Under the pieces are notes generated by a model. That model was not told where the DNA came from, did not search any database, and saw only the letters and a list, made by a program, of their open reading frames with translations. From DATGYC01 sp035298385 (lineage in GTDB: Bacteria; Bacillota; Sulfobacillia; Symbiobacteriales; Symbiobacteriaceae), in the NCBI GenBank assembly GCA_035298385.1, contig DATGYC010000073.1, positions 1-21,815 on the forward strand: a DNA stretch of 21,815 nt. Direction: 5' to 3'. A program made the translations under genes and the position numbers. Every line of letters starts with the position of its first letter. Position 1 is the stretch's first letter. This document shows, piece after piece, positions 1-7,235 of the stretch.

Positions 1-942
1 GACCTCTTCCGGGCTGACGAGCATCCCTGGCGGCACGACCACTCGGGCGGTCGCTGTGAAGGACTTGGACTGCCCGGTCACGTCGACCAAGCTCAGGTCG
101 AGCGCCTCCAAGGTAGGCACCTTGCCACCCAGAGCGGTCGGACGCAGGGTGACAGTGCCAGGCTCTACCCGGACCCCGGTCACCTCATACCCGACGGTAG
201 GCGACCCTGCGATGGCTGGCTTCAGGCTATAGGCCTTACCCGGCGCCAACTCCTCCCACGTCAGCTCGACCTCCGCCGTCATGGTGGGCAGGTTCGGCAC
301 CTGCTCACCCATCTCCGAGAGCGGGACCACTCGAGCCGAGAGACGCAGTGGCGTCAGATCGATCAGTCCGTCCTTCTTCGGCGGGGCGAGTTGCTCACGC
401 GGGACCTCCAGCCGAGCGTTCTTCACGTACTGCAGGAAGTCCTTACGGCCCGAGAGGCTGGCCCGCTCGACGGAGGAGTGAACGGTGTAGCGGAACTCAC
501 GTTCATCCACCGTCACGACGCCGCTCTCGGGCTCGATGCGCGCCGGGACCGCCTTAGTCGCCTGCTCGATCAGGGTGACGGTCAACTGCTTGGGTGAGAT
601 CACGAAGAAGCTGACATTCGAAGGCCCATTCACCCTCACATCCAGCGGCGTGGGCTTGCCTGGTTCCTTCACCTGGCTATAGTCCAGGATCGCCGTAAAC
701 TGCTCGGGCCGCACGGCGCCCACCACGAGCTTCCGGTCTGAGACCTGAATCTCGACCGTAAGTCCCTCTGGGGGCCCTTCGTAGACCGCATAGACCGGAT
801 GTTGAATCACCGTGAGAGGGATCGAGAGGGTCCGGTTCTCTGGGGCGTTGTAGTCGCGGATGACGACGACCCAGAGGAGCAAGCCCAAGAGGACCGAGAG
901 GATCTTGACGGCTAGATCGTTGTTGAGGATGCGCTCCATCAT
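1..942 (-). CDS. ybbR: YbbR-domain protein, C-terminus outside window (partial)
   Basis: The frame is open from position 942 to the left edge (314 codons) with no stop, so the C-terminus is missing. The start MMERILNNDLAVKILSVLLG is a short basic stretch followed by one membrane helix (about residues 10–30, including LLGLLLWVVVI). Repeated extracytoplasmic beta modules follow, with the typical YbbR pattern of alternating V/L/P residues. In other Bacillota, YbbR (CdaR) is encoded directly after cdaA, binds the CdaA membrane part and modulates c-di-AMP synthesis. Here the ATG overlaps the cdaA stop (ATGA), so the two are translationally coupled, and a GGGGGA ribosome site lies in the end of cdaA. 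A second in-frame ATG at 939 is also possible. The next gene off the edge would be expected to be glmM, but this is not visible. Family assignment is confident from frame, topology and neighbour. Confidence 0.87.
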   Translation of the reverse strand, partial: MMERILNNDLAVKILSVLLGLLLWVVVIRDYNAPENRTLSIPLTVIQHPVYAVYEGPPEGLTVEIQVSDRKLVVGAVRPEQFTAILDYSQVKEPGKPTPLDVRVNGPSNVSFFVISPKQLTVTLIEQATKAVPARIEPESGVVTVDEREFRYTVHSSVERASLSGRKDFLQYVKNARLEVPREQLAPPKKDGLIDLTPLRLSARVVPLSEMGEQVPNLPTMTAEVELTWEELAPGKAYSLKPAIAGSPTVGYEVTGVRVEPGTVTLRPTALGGKVPTLEALDLSLVDVTGQSKSFTATARVVVPPGMLVSPEEV

Positions 943-1772
943 GATGATGTCCCCCAGTGCCAGAACCGGTTGCTGCGGCTCTTGCGCCGTAACCACTGGG
1001 CTTTCAGCAGGTCGGTCAACATCTTCTCATCCAGCGGCCGCTGAAGCCGCCCGCCCTGGGCGACCGAGATCATCCCCGTCTCCTCTGAGACGATGATCGA
1101 GAGGGCATCCGACTGTTCGGTGATACCGATGCCGGCCCGGTGGCGGCTGCCAAGCTCCTGCGCTACCACGCGGGCCTCCGCCAGGGGGAGCCAGCAGGAG
1201 GCGGCGGCGACCCGGGCGCCCCGCAGGATCACCGCTCCGTCATGCAGCGGGGTGTTCTCCACAAAGAGATTCGTCAAGAGTTGGGCCGAAATCCGGGCGT
1301 CGAGTTGAACGCCGGTATCGATAAACTCCCCGATGGGGGTCTCGCGCTCCAGCACGATCAGGGCGCCCGTCTTGGCTCGCCCCAGCACCTCCACCGCCCG
1401 GACCACCTGGTCGATGGCGGCCAGGATCTCCTCCTCAGCCTCCTCCGATGAGGTCCGGTTCGAGGGCAGGAAGCTCCCGCGCCCCAGATGCTCCAAGGCG
1501 CGCCGAAGCTCTGGCTGCAGAATGACCGGGATCGCGACCGCCGCCCCAATCAGGATCTTGTCGAGCAAGAACCGGACGGTATGTAGGCGCAAGAAGGAGG
1601 CCGCAAGGTAACCGGAGGCCAGGATGAACAGGCCGTTCAGCAGCGGAACGGCGCGAGTTCCCCGAATGAGCAGGAAGAGCCGGTAGAAGAGGTAGGCGAC
1701 CAGACTGACGTCCAGCACCATCAGAAGCATGTCCACGACCGGCAACGATGAGTATTGAGTTAAGACGTCCAG
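939..1772 (-). CDS. cdaA: Diadenylate cyclase CdaA (c-di-AMP synthase), probable CTG start
   Basis: Membrane-bound cyclase that condenses two ATP into c-di-AMP, a regulator of potassium and cell wall homeostasis. The N-terminus holds hydrophobic helices, with the family landmark RLFLLIRGTRAV between the first two. The DAC domain follows, with the catalytic LHDGA and SRHRAGIG motifs and the ILQPELRRALE segment before it. The start is ambiguous. The only ATG/GTG/TTG near the N-terminus giving a normal protein is TTG at 1745 (268 residues), but nothing like a ribosome site precedes it. A strong GGAGGTGA (1780–1787) lies 7 bases before an in-frame CTG at 1772, giving 277 residues. I used the CTG; 1745 is the conservative alternative. 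The gene follows the rex terminator, so it probably has its own weak promoter in 1788–1825 or depends on read-through. ybbR overlaps its stop. Confidence 0.92.
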   Translation of the reverse strand: MDVLTQYSSLPVVDMLLMVLDVSLVAYLFYRLFLLIRGTRAVPLLNGLFILASGYLAASFLRLHTVRFLLDKILIGAAVAIPVILQPELRRALEHLGRGSFLPSNRTSSEEAEEEILAAIDQVVRAVEVLGRAKTGALIVLERETPIGEFIDTGVQLDARISAQLLTNLFVENTPLHDGAVILRGARVAAASCWLPLAEARVVAQELGSRHRAGIGITEQSDALSIIVSEETGMISVAQGGRLQRPLDEKMLTDLLKAQWLRRKSRSNRFWHWGTSS

Positions 1773-1822
1773 GACTGGGTCACCTCCAGGGGCACATGCC
1801 TAGTGTAGCCAAACTCTGGTGC

Positions 1823-1854
1823 AAAAGCGGGCGCCCCCTACGTGGACGCCCGCT
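1823..1854 (-). terminator. Rho-independent terminator after rex
   Basis: On the minus strand, AGCGGGCG (1854–1847) pairs perfectly with CGCCCGCT (1833–1826). The stem extends by about three further pairs (UCC with GGG), and TTTT follows at 1825–1822 or so. It begins 10 bases after the rex stop and separates the hepT–rex unit from cdaA–ybbR. Confidence 0.8.
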
Positions 1855-1863
1855 AAGCAGGCC

Positions 1864-2514
1864 TCAATCCACCTCAGCTTCGGACTCATCCGATGCGGAG
1901 GTGTAGTAGGCCAGACTCTGCAGTTCAATGGTCAGGTCGATGTTCTGTACGGTGATCACGGGGTTCAGACGAATCTTCGCCGGAGCGAAGTTCAGGATCG
2001 CCTCGATACCCGCCTGCTCCAACAGTTCAGCCGTGTTCTGTGCCTCGCTCGCCGGAACGGCCAGGATGGCGATTCGAATTCCCCGCTCCCGGATCGTCTC
2101 GACTAGCTGGGCCAACGGCTGGATCGTGACGCCCATCAGCTCTGTGCCGATCTTCGCCGGTGCCACATCAAAGATCGCCGTAATCCGAACGTCTTTATGG
2201 CGCGACAGATTGTACCGGGCCAGGGCGACACCCAGATGACCCGCGCCGACGAGGGCTGCGTCCACCCCGCGGTGTAGCCCAAGGATCCGGGTGATTCGGC
2301 GGCTCAGCGAAACGACGTCATAACCAACACCGCGGGTGCCAAACGCACCAAAGTAAGCCAGGTCCTTGCGGATCTGTTCGGGCGTGAAACCGGTCTTGGA
2401 GGCCAACTCAGCCGAAGAGATGATTGCAACCTCGACCTCAGCAGACTCCTGGAGCACGCGCAGGTAGATCGGCAAACGCTTGATTGCCGCATCTGGAATC
2501 TTCGGCTTTCGCAT
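1864..2514 (-). CDS. rex: Redox-sensing transcriptional repressor Rex
   Basis: 216 residues, the usual length. An N-terminal winged helix (IPDAAIKRLPIYLRVL, then SSAELASKTGFTPEQIRKDLAYFG) is followed by a Rossmann domain with VGAGHLG as the NAD(H)-binding glycine motif. The closing segment ILNFAPAKI is typical of the family. Rex binds its operators when NAD+ is high and leaves when NADH rises, controlling fermentation and respiration genes. The ATG at 2514 is preceded by a G-rich ribosome site (GGGGGGA). The gene lies 30 bases after the polyprenyl synthase stop and is probably cotranscribed with it. A terminator follows. I saw no match to the known Rex consensus (TTGTGAAATATTTCACAA-like) anywhere in the window. 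Confidence 0.95.
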   Translation of the reverse strand: MRKPKIPDAAIKRLPIYLRVLQESAEVEVAIISSAELASKTGFTPEQIRKDLAYFGAFGTRGVGYDVVSLSRRITRILGLHRGVDAALVGAGHLGVALARYNLSRHKDVRITAIFDVAPAKIGTELMGVTIQPLAQLVETIRERGIRIAILAVPASEAQNTAELLEQAGIEAILNFAPAKIRLNPVITVQNIDLTIELQSLAYYTSASDESEAEVD

Positions 2515-2526
2515 GTCGTCCCCCCG

Positions 2527-2543
2527 TTCGCCCTATCGGCGAA
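2527..2543. repeat. Small dyad in front of rex
   Basis: TTCGCC, five bases, then GGCGAA: a perfect 6-bp inverted repeat between the hepT stop and the rex ribosome site. It does not resemble the Rex consensus. It may be a small intercistronic hairpin or chance. Confidence 0.3.
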
Positions 2544-2544
2544 T

Positions 2545-3540
2545 TTAGAACGAGCGATTGATCACAAAATGGGCCAGATCCTTAAGAGCCTCACGGGTCT
2601 CCAAGTCCGGGACGCGGTCAAGCGCTGCCTGACCTTGTGCCAGGTGGTGATCGGCCTGCTGGCGGGCATAGTCAAAGGCGCCACACGCTGCCAGGATCTC
2701 CTTGGCCCGCTCAACCTGCTGGTCGCCGACCGCGCGGGTCAGAATAATGGCCCGTAGCTCCTCGCTATCGGCCGAGTTCGCCAGGGCGTAGATGACGGGC
2801 AGGGTCAGGATACCGAGTTTCAGATCGCCACCGACCGGCTTGCCAACCGTCTTGGCTGAGCCATGGAAGTCCAGCAGGTCATCCGCGATCTGGAAGCTGA
2901 GGCCGACGCCCATCCCGTAGTCGAAGAGCGCCTGGATCTGCTCCTCCTCGACCCCCGCGATCACGCCGCCCAAGCGGCAACACTCGGCGAGCAGGTACCC
3001 CGTCTTCTGGGCGATCCGCTCGTAGTAGTCCGCCTCGGTCTGGGCTACATCAAAGTAGGAAGCGATCTGTGCGAGTTCGCCCTTGGAGATCTCGTAGACC
3101 GTATTGGCCATGATCTCAACCACCCGGGTGTTGCCGGTCTGGGCGAGCATGGCAAAGGCCTTAGCAAAGAGGTAATCACCGGTCAGGACAGAGATCTGAT
3201 TGGACCACTGGGCATTGACGGTGGGGCGCCCCCGGCGAACCCGGGACTCATCGACCACGTCGTCATGAACCAGAGAGGCCATATGGATCAATTCCACGGC
3301 CGCAGCCACGGGCAGGACCCGCTCCAGCGGCACACCGGGAAACTTGGCAGTCAAGAGCAGAAGCGCCGGCCGAATCCGCTTGCCACCAGCATGGAGCAAG
3401 TGGGTGGAGACCTCTTGGAGCAGCGGAACATCGGTGACCAAGGCCTCTTCAATCGTGGCCTCGACCCGCTGCAGGTCGCCAGCAATGGTTGTAAAAATGT
3501 TGAGCATCATCGCAGGGGCGATGGGTGGCTGCGAACTCAC
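2545..3540 (-). CDS. hepT: Polyprenyl (heptaprenyl-type) diphosphate synthase
   Basis: Long-chain trans-isoprenyl diphosphate synthase making the prenyl tail for menaquinone or a related lipid. Visible motifs are GGKRIRP (isopentenyl diphosphate binding), the first aspartate-rich motif LVHDDVVDESRVRRG and the second QIADDLLDF. The frame is open up to an ATG at 3603, but that ATG has no ribosome site. I prefer GTG at 3540 (331 residues), which has AGGTGA five bases upstream and fits the family start better (VSSQPPIAPAMMLNIF). A clear promoter lies at 3627–3654. Rex follows 30 bases downstream, which would tie quinone synthesis to redox control if cotranscribed. HepT (component II) usually works with a separate HepS; no hepS is in the window. 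The gene symbol is by family resemblance; chain length cannot be read from sequence. Confidence 0.88.
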   Translation of the reverse strand: MSSQPPIAPAMMLNIFTTIAGDLQRVEATIEEALVTDVPLLQEVSTHLLHAGGKRIRPALLLLTAKFPGVPLERVLPVAAAVELIHMASLVHDDVVDESRVRRGRPTVNAQWSNQISVLTGDYLFAKAFAMLAQTGNTRVVEIMANTVYEISKGELAQIASYFDVAQTEADYYERIAQKTGYLLAECCRLGGVIAGVEEEQIQALFDYGMGVGLSFQIADDLLDFHGSAKTVGKPVGGDLKLGILTLPVIYALANSADSEELRAIILTRAVGDQQVERAKEILAACGAFDYARQQADHHLAQGQAALDRVPDLETREALKDLAHFVINRSF

Positions 3541-3626
3541 CGGATCACCTGCATTTCTGTTCGGTTTCGATAAAGTAGCGTGTGCGTGGTTGTGGGCCCG
3601 CATGCGCCGGAATTCACATCAAGTCT

Positions 3627-3654
3627 ATTGTATCACGAAACGTCCTATTGACAA
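3627..3654 (-). promoter_or_regulatory. Sigma-A-type promoter for hepT–rex
   Basis: On the minus strand, TTGTCA (3654–3649), 16 bases, then TACAAT (3632–3627). Each hexamer matches consensus at 5 of 6 positions. Predicted transcription starts near 3620, giving about an 80-base leader before the GTG at 3540. This argues against the ATG at 3603, which would have only about 17 bases of leader and no ribosome site. Confidence 0.7.
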
Positions 3655-3676
3655 GGTTGGCAGAGCCCCTTCGCCA

Positions 3677-4624
3677 TCAAGGCTCCATCGATTCACAGAT
3701 CCGCATCAGTTGCCGCATCCGGTGATTGATGCCGGACTTGCCGACCGGTGGCTGGCACAGCTCGCCGAGCTCTTTCAGGGAGGCGTCCGGGTGCTTCAAC
3801 CGAAGGTCGATCAACTCCACGAGGGCTGGTGACAGCCTTGCCACCTCGCCCGTCCGCTTTAGGTGCTGAAAGAGCTCGACCTGACGGGCGGACGCCTCCA
3901 CCGTCTTGGAAAGGTTGGCCGTCTCGGCGTTGACCTGGCGGTTGACCAGGTTCTTCATCTCCTTGACCACCCGGACGTCCTCATAGCGCAGGTAGGCATC
4001 GTGGGCGCCCACCAGCGCCAGGAAGCGCCCGATCTGCTCTGCCTCCTTCAGATAGAGCAGATGACTCTCGCGCCGGTAGGAGAGTCGGACCGGGATTCCG
4101 TGCTGAAAGAGGATCTGCCCGAGGGCGTCCGCCGCCTCCATCCCGTGGACGGCCAACTCCAGATGATGCTGCCGCTCCGGGGCCGCAATCCAGCCCGTGC
4201 CCAGGAAGTACCCGCGCAGGTAGGCCCGGCGGCCGCCTTCTTGGGCAAAGCCGGGCAGTTCGGCCCAATCCACCAAGTTGGCGCCGGCGTTCGTGACGCC
4301 CAACTCCCGCAGCATCGGCTCGAGATCTGGCTGGGCGCCCATCCGCAGGACGTAGGTCAAGTTCTTTCGCAGGTTCCGCTTGCGGGTAACCAGCACGGAG
4401 ACCTCCACCTGATAGTGCGCCCGGATCATCTTCACCATCTTGCGGGCGACGGGCCCCCAATCGGTCGTCAGGGAGAGGGCGAACTGCCCACCGCCTACGA
4501 GGGCGATCCGCCCCGAGGCCCGCAGCAGCGCAGCCAACTCCATCTTCTGATTGGCCGGGTCCGAGGAGAGGACCTGGGCCAACTCTTCCTTAACGGCGGC
4601 GGCAAAAGAGCGATCATCAGACAC
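3677..4624 (-). CDS. whiA: Sporulation/cell-division regulator WhiA
   Basis: 315 residues. The N-terminal half is the LAGLIDADG-homing-endonuclease-like domain (SFAAAVKEELAQ, then LLRASGRIAL, RRAYLRGYFLGTGWI). The C-terminal part is a helix-turn-helix (RLSPALVELIDLRLKHPDASLKELGEL, KSGINHRMRQLMRI). WhiA is a conserved DNA-binding protein of Gram-positives, needed for sporulation septation in actinobacteria and affecting division and chromosome segregation in Bacillus. The GTG at 4624 is the start: the frame continues upstream to 4921, but that part is an arginine/serine-rich shadow of the preceding gene. The GTG lies 4 bases after the upstream stop, with AAGG overlapping that stop. It is the last gene of the glcK/rapZ/yvcK unit. 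In many Bacillota an HPr or Crh gene follows whiA; none does here. Confidence 0.95.
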   Translation of the reverse strand: MSDDRSFAAAVKEELAQVLSSDPANQKMELAALLRASGRIALVGGGQFALSLTTDWGPVARKMVKMIRAHYQVEVSVLVTRKRNLRKNLTYVLRMGAQPDLEPMLRELGVTNAGANLVDWAELPGFAQEGGRRAYLRGYFLGTGWIAAPERQHHLELAVHGMEAADALGQILFQHGIPVRLSYRRESHLLYLKEAEQIGRFLALVGAHDAYLRYEDVRVVKEMKNLVNRQVNAETANLSKTVEASARQVELFQHLKRTGEVARLSPALVELIDLRLKHPDASLKELGELCQPPVGKSGINHRMRQLMRICESMEP

Positions 4625-4628
4625 GCCG

Positions 4629-5846
4629 CTATACCTTGGGCTGCCCGTAGGAGCGCCGGAACTCGCTGAACATCCGGCGGCGCTCCTCCTCAGGCAGGAT
4701 GATCGGATCGCCCATGGAGCGAGCCAGGTAGTAGATCTGCGCCGCCTCCTCCAGCCCGATGGCGATGGCGTAGGCCTCCGTGAGCGAGGTGCCGACCGCC
4801 AGGACCCCGTGGTTCTGGAAGAGACAGGCGAGCGCCTCACTCCCGATGGTCTGGATCGCCACATCCGCGAACTCCTGCGAGCCCGACTTGGCATAGGGGG
4901 CGCAGTCGATCGTCCCGCCAACCAGGGCGGCCAACTCAGTCGAGATCACCGGCATGGGCTGGCCAAGGCAGGCAAAGGCGGAGGCGTAGATCGAGTGGGT
5001 ATGGACGACGCCGTTCACCTCTGGCCGACTCACGTAGGCCGCTCGGTGGAGCGGGGTCTCGCTGGAGGGGCGCCGCTCGCCCTCCACCTTGTCGCCGGCC
5101 AGGTTGACCAGGCAGATGTCGGCCGGGGTGAGCGCTTCGTAGGCCATGCCGCTAGGCGTGATGGCGAAGAGGTCGGTGCCGGGGATGCGGATCGAGACGT
5201 TGCCAGAGGTCAGCTTGACCAGTCCGTCGGCCTTCATGGCCCAAGCCGTCTCACAAACCAGCTGGCGTTCAGCTTCGTAGCGCACGGAAATGCCTCCTTG
5301 GGGAAACGAAAGCGTGTCGTCCTGAATGCGGGCGATCCGGCCGGCCCAAGAAGGGCCTAGACCTGGGACCTCCCCCAGGAGGGGATGGGTGGTGGTGATG
5401 GGGGGAGCCTCTCCCTGCAAGAGGGTGGGGCGCCCCGCCGCCAGAATGGCGAGTGCCGAAAGCTGGGGCGCCGCCAGAATGGCATCCGGCGGGAAGGGCG
5501 GGCGGGCGAGCCGATCGACCAGCCAGTCAGTCGCCTCGGTCAGGGACTCACGCTGCCGTCCAACCTGCTGGGCCGCCAGGCGAACCGCCTCAACGAGCGG
5601 GCGCCCCTCCCGGTCGATCAGGGCGATCGCTCGCCGCTGCCAGACCGGATCCAGCAGGGCATCCTGGTACTGCTGCAGGAGCGTCTGCCCCCCTACCGTC
5701 GCCTGCGCCGCCCGCCAGGCCTCAACCTGCTCGAGCGCCGCTGCCAGAGTCGCCCGAAAGAGATGGAGGCGGGCCGCTCGGTCTGCCGGTTCCGGCGCCC
5801 GGAGCGGTAATACCGCTTCTGATCGCCAGATAATCCGACCTTCCAC
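4629..5846 (-). CDS. Fusion: PTS enzyme I N-terminal-like region + class II (fuculose-phosphate-type) aldolase
   Basis: 405 residues from GTG at 5846 (GGGAGGT 7 bases upstream; two codons further up another GTG at 5855 is in frame). Residues about 1–187 resemble the N-terminal half of PTS enzyme I: a helical HPr-binding-like part (ALEQVEAW…LLQQYQDALLDPVW…IALIDREGRPLVEAV), then a degenerate phosphohistidine-like stretch (ITTTHPLLG) ending in RIARIQDD. Residues 188–405 are a complete class II aldolase/adducin domain. Its zinc ligands, relative to the internal start, are E76 (SSE), H95 and H97 (HTH), and H159 (QNHG), aligning with E. coli FucA E73, H92, H94 and H155. Internal GTG at 5285 has its own perfect ribosome site (separate entry), so a free 218-residue aldolase is likely also made. 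Lies between yvcK (18-base gap) and whiA. The enzyme I similarity is by eye; substrate unknown. Confidence 0.75.
   Translation of the reverse strand: MEGRIIWRSEAVLPLRAPEPADRAARLHLFRATLAAALEQVEAWRAAQATVGGQTLLQQYQDALLDPVWQRRAIALIDREGRPLVEAVRLAAQQVGRQRESLTEATDWLVDRLARPPFPPDAILAAPQLSALAILAAGRPTLLQGEAPPITTTHPLLGEVPGLGPSWAGRIARIQDDTLSFPQGGISVRYEAERQLVCETAWAMKADGLVKLTSGNVSIRIPGTDLFAITPSGMAYEALTPADICLVNLAGDKVEGERRPSSETPLHRAAYVSRPEVNGVVHTHSIYASAFACLGQPMPVISTELAALVGGTIDCAPYAKSGSQEFADVAIQTIGSEALACLFQNHGVLAVGTSLTEAYAIAIGLEEAAQIYYLARSMGDPIILPEEERRRMFSEFRRSYGQPKV
5283..5299 (-). promoter_or_regulatory. Internal ribosome binding site and GTG start of the aldolase part
   Basis: On the minus strand, AAGGAGG (5299–5293) is followed by 7 bases and an in-frame GTG (5285–5283) inside the fusion ORF. 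The product would be 218 residues starting VRYEAERQLVCETAWAMK, which aligns end to end with stand-alone FucA-type aldolases (about 215 residues). This is the strongest internal initiation signal seen inside a gene in this window. Confidence 0.7.
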
Positions 5847-5864
5847 AGCACCCACCTCCCTTCA

Positions 5865-7235
5865 CTACTTCTCCTGCAACCGCTGCCGGAGCAGGAGGAA
5901 GTCCCACGGAGTCCGCTCCTGCGTCACCGCCCGTTCCAGGAAGAGCTGCCCGATCACTTGAGCAAGCTTCTCCGGATCATGGCGGACGAAATCGGTCCCC
6001 TCACTCACTAGGTTGACCTGAACGAGATCGATGCCAAGCTTGTTCAACTCGCGGGCGTCCACCCGGACCTGCTGGGCGCCCTCCTCCTCGTACTTGGCGA
6101 GCATCCCGCGCGAGACGGGGGCGCTGTTGACCACAACCAGATCCAGAATCCCGGGGCCAGCGTGGTCGAGCAACGCCTTGACGTGCTGGGAGACGGTATA
6201 GCCGTCTGTCTCCCCCGGCTCGGTCATGATGTTGCAGACATAGATCTTAAGCGCACTGGAGCGCTGCAAGGCCTCGGCAATACCGGGGATTAGCAGGTTT
6301 GGGATGATCGAGGTATAGAGCGAACCCGGCCCCAAGACCACGACCTCCGCCTGGGTGATCGCCTTCAGGGCGTCCGGCAGGGGCCGAATCGGCAGGGGCT
6401 CCTGCCCCTCCGGATGGATCTTCTCCAGTTGCACCCGCATGATCGGGCTGTGCATCTTGCCGATGATCGACTCGCCGGCCACCCGGCGCCCGTCCGCCAA
6501 CTGGGCAGCCAGGACGATCTGGTCCAGCGTTGACGGCAGGACCGAGCCCCGGACCGCCAGAACCTGGCTTGCGGCCTGCACCGCATCATAGAAGTTCCCA
6601 GTGATCTCCGTCGTCGCCAGCAGAAGCAGGTTGCCGAAGGAGTGGCCGGAGAGGCCCGTTCCATGGTCGAACCGATGCTGGAGCAGCGATTCCAGGAGCG
6701 GCTCTGTGTCCGAGAGGGCGACCAGGCAGTTACGAATGTCGCCTGGGGGCAGAATGCCGAACTCCTCCCGCAGGCGCCCCGACGAGCCGCCATCGTCCGC
6801 CACGGTCACGATGGCGTTGATATTCGATGTGTAGTGCTTAATGCCCCGGAGCAGGGAGGACATGCCTGTCCCACCGCCCAGCGTGACGACCCGCGGACCA
6901 CGCACCAGATTGCGGCGCTGGTAGTAGGCCTCCGCCGTACCGGTGTTGGGTGGAACGAGGGTCCGCAGGACCGAGCGCACCAGGCTGGTTGAGGCCATGA
7001 CGGTTAGCCAGGCGCCGATCAGCAACGCCACGCTCCCAGCAACGAGCGGCCCATAGAGGAAGACATTAGCCGACGCAGCGAGGTTCTGGAAGAGCCAGGA
7101 GCCGATGTGGACATAGAGGTTGACCCGTAGGACGAGCGAGATGCCCAGGCCCATCATGAAGACGCCACAGACGGCGAGCAAGATCCAGCGCTTGACGGAG
7201 AGACCGGGCAGGAGCCAACGGACCCAGCGCGTCAT
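5865..7235 (-). CDS. yvcK: YvcK/CofD-like gluconeogenesis factor with N-terminal membrane anchor
   Basis: 456 residues. Residues about 16–37 and 58–80 are two hydrophobic helices. The YvcK/CofD-fold domain follows: VVTLGGGTGMSSLLRG (from about 116), TVADDGGSSGRLREEFG, PPGDIRNCL, SGHSFGNLLL, VLGPGSLYTSIIPNLL, and NIMTEPGETDGYT. In Bacillus and Listeria, YvcK binds UDP-sugars and is needed for growth on gluconeogenic carbon and for proper PBP1/cell wall placement. Bacillus YvcK (about 317 residues) lacks the anchor, but forms with two helices occur in several Clostridia-type lineages, so this is a variant rather than an oddity. The ATG overlaps the rapZ stop by four bases (ATGA), indicating coupling. 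The fusion gene follows after 18 bases. Confidence 0.95.
   Translation of the reverse strand: MTRWVRWLLPGLSVKRWILLAVCGVFMMGLGISLVLRVNLYVHIGSWLFQNLAASANVFLYGPLVAGSVALLIGAWLTVMASTSLVRSVLRTLVPPNTGTAEAYYQRRNLVRGPRVVTLGGGTGMSSLLRGIKHYTSNINAIVTVADDGGSSGRLREEFGILPPGDIRNCLVALSDTEPLLESLLQHRFDHGTGLSGHSFGNLLLLATTEITGNFYDAVQAASQVLAVRGSVLPSTLDQIVLAAQLADGRRVAGESIIGKMHSPIMRVQLEKIHPEGQEPLPIRPLPDALKAITQAEVVVLGPGSLYTSIIPNLLIPGIAEALQRSSALKIYVCNIMTEPGETDGYTVSQHVKALLDHAGPGILDLVVVNSAPVSRGMLAKYEEEGAQQVRVDARELNKLGIDLVQVNLVSEGTDFVRHDPEKLAQVIGQLFLERAVTQERTPWDFLLLRQRLQEK

Noticed and set aside
1788..1825. Promoter for cdaA
   Set aside because: TTGCAC-16-TAGGCA on the minus strand is too weak at the -10 to list as a feature.
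2527..2543. Autoregulatory Rex operator
   Set aside because: TTCGCC-N5-GGCGAA does not resemble the AT-rich Rex consensus; kept only as a small dyad.
2863..3573. 236-residue plus-strand frame opposite the polyprenyl synthase
   Set aside because: Composition is that of an antisense shadow, with no start signal, and the minus-strand gene has all its motifs.
3648..3653. Plus-strand TTGACA as a -35
   Set aside because: No -10 follows at 16–18 bases and no plus-strand gene lies downstream; the minus-strand reading is much better.
3863..4669. 268-residue plus-strand frame opposite whiA
   Set aside because: Antisense shadow of a clear WhiA gene; no ribosome site and no recognisable domain.
4625..4921. 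An open N-terminal extension of about 99 residues for WhiA
   Set aside because: The extension is Arg/Ser-rich, is the shifted reading of the aldolase gene and has no family similarity. GTG at 4624 with AAGG gives the standard WhiA start.
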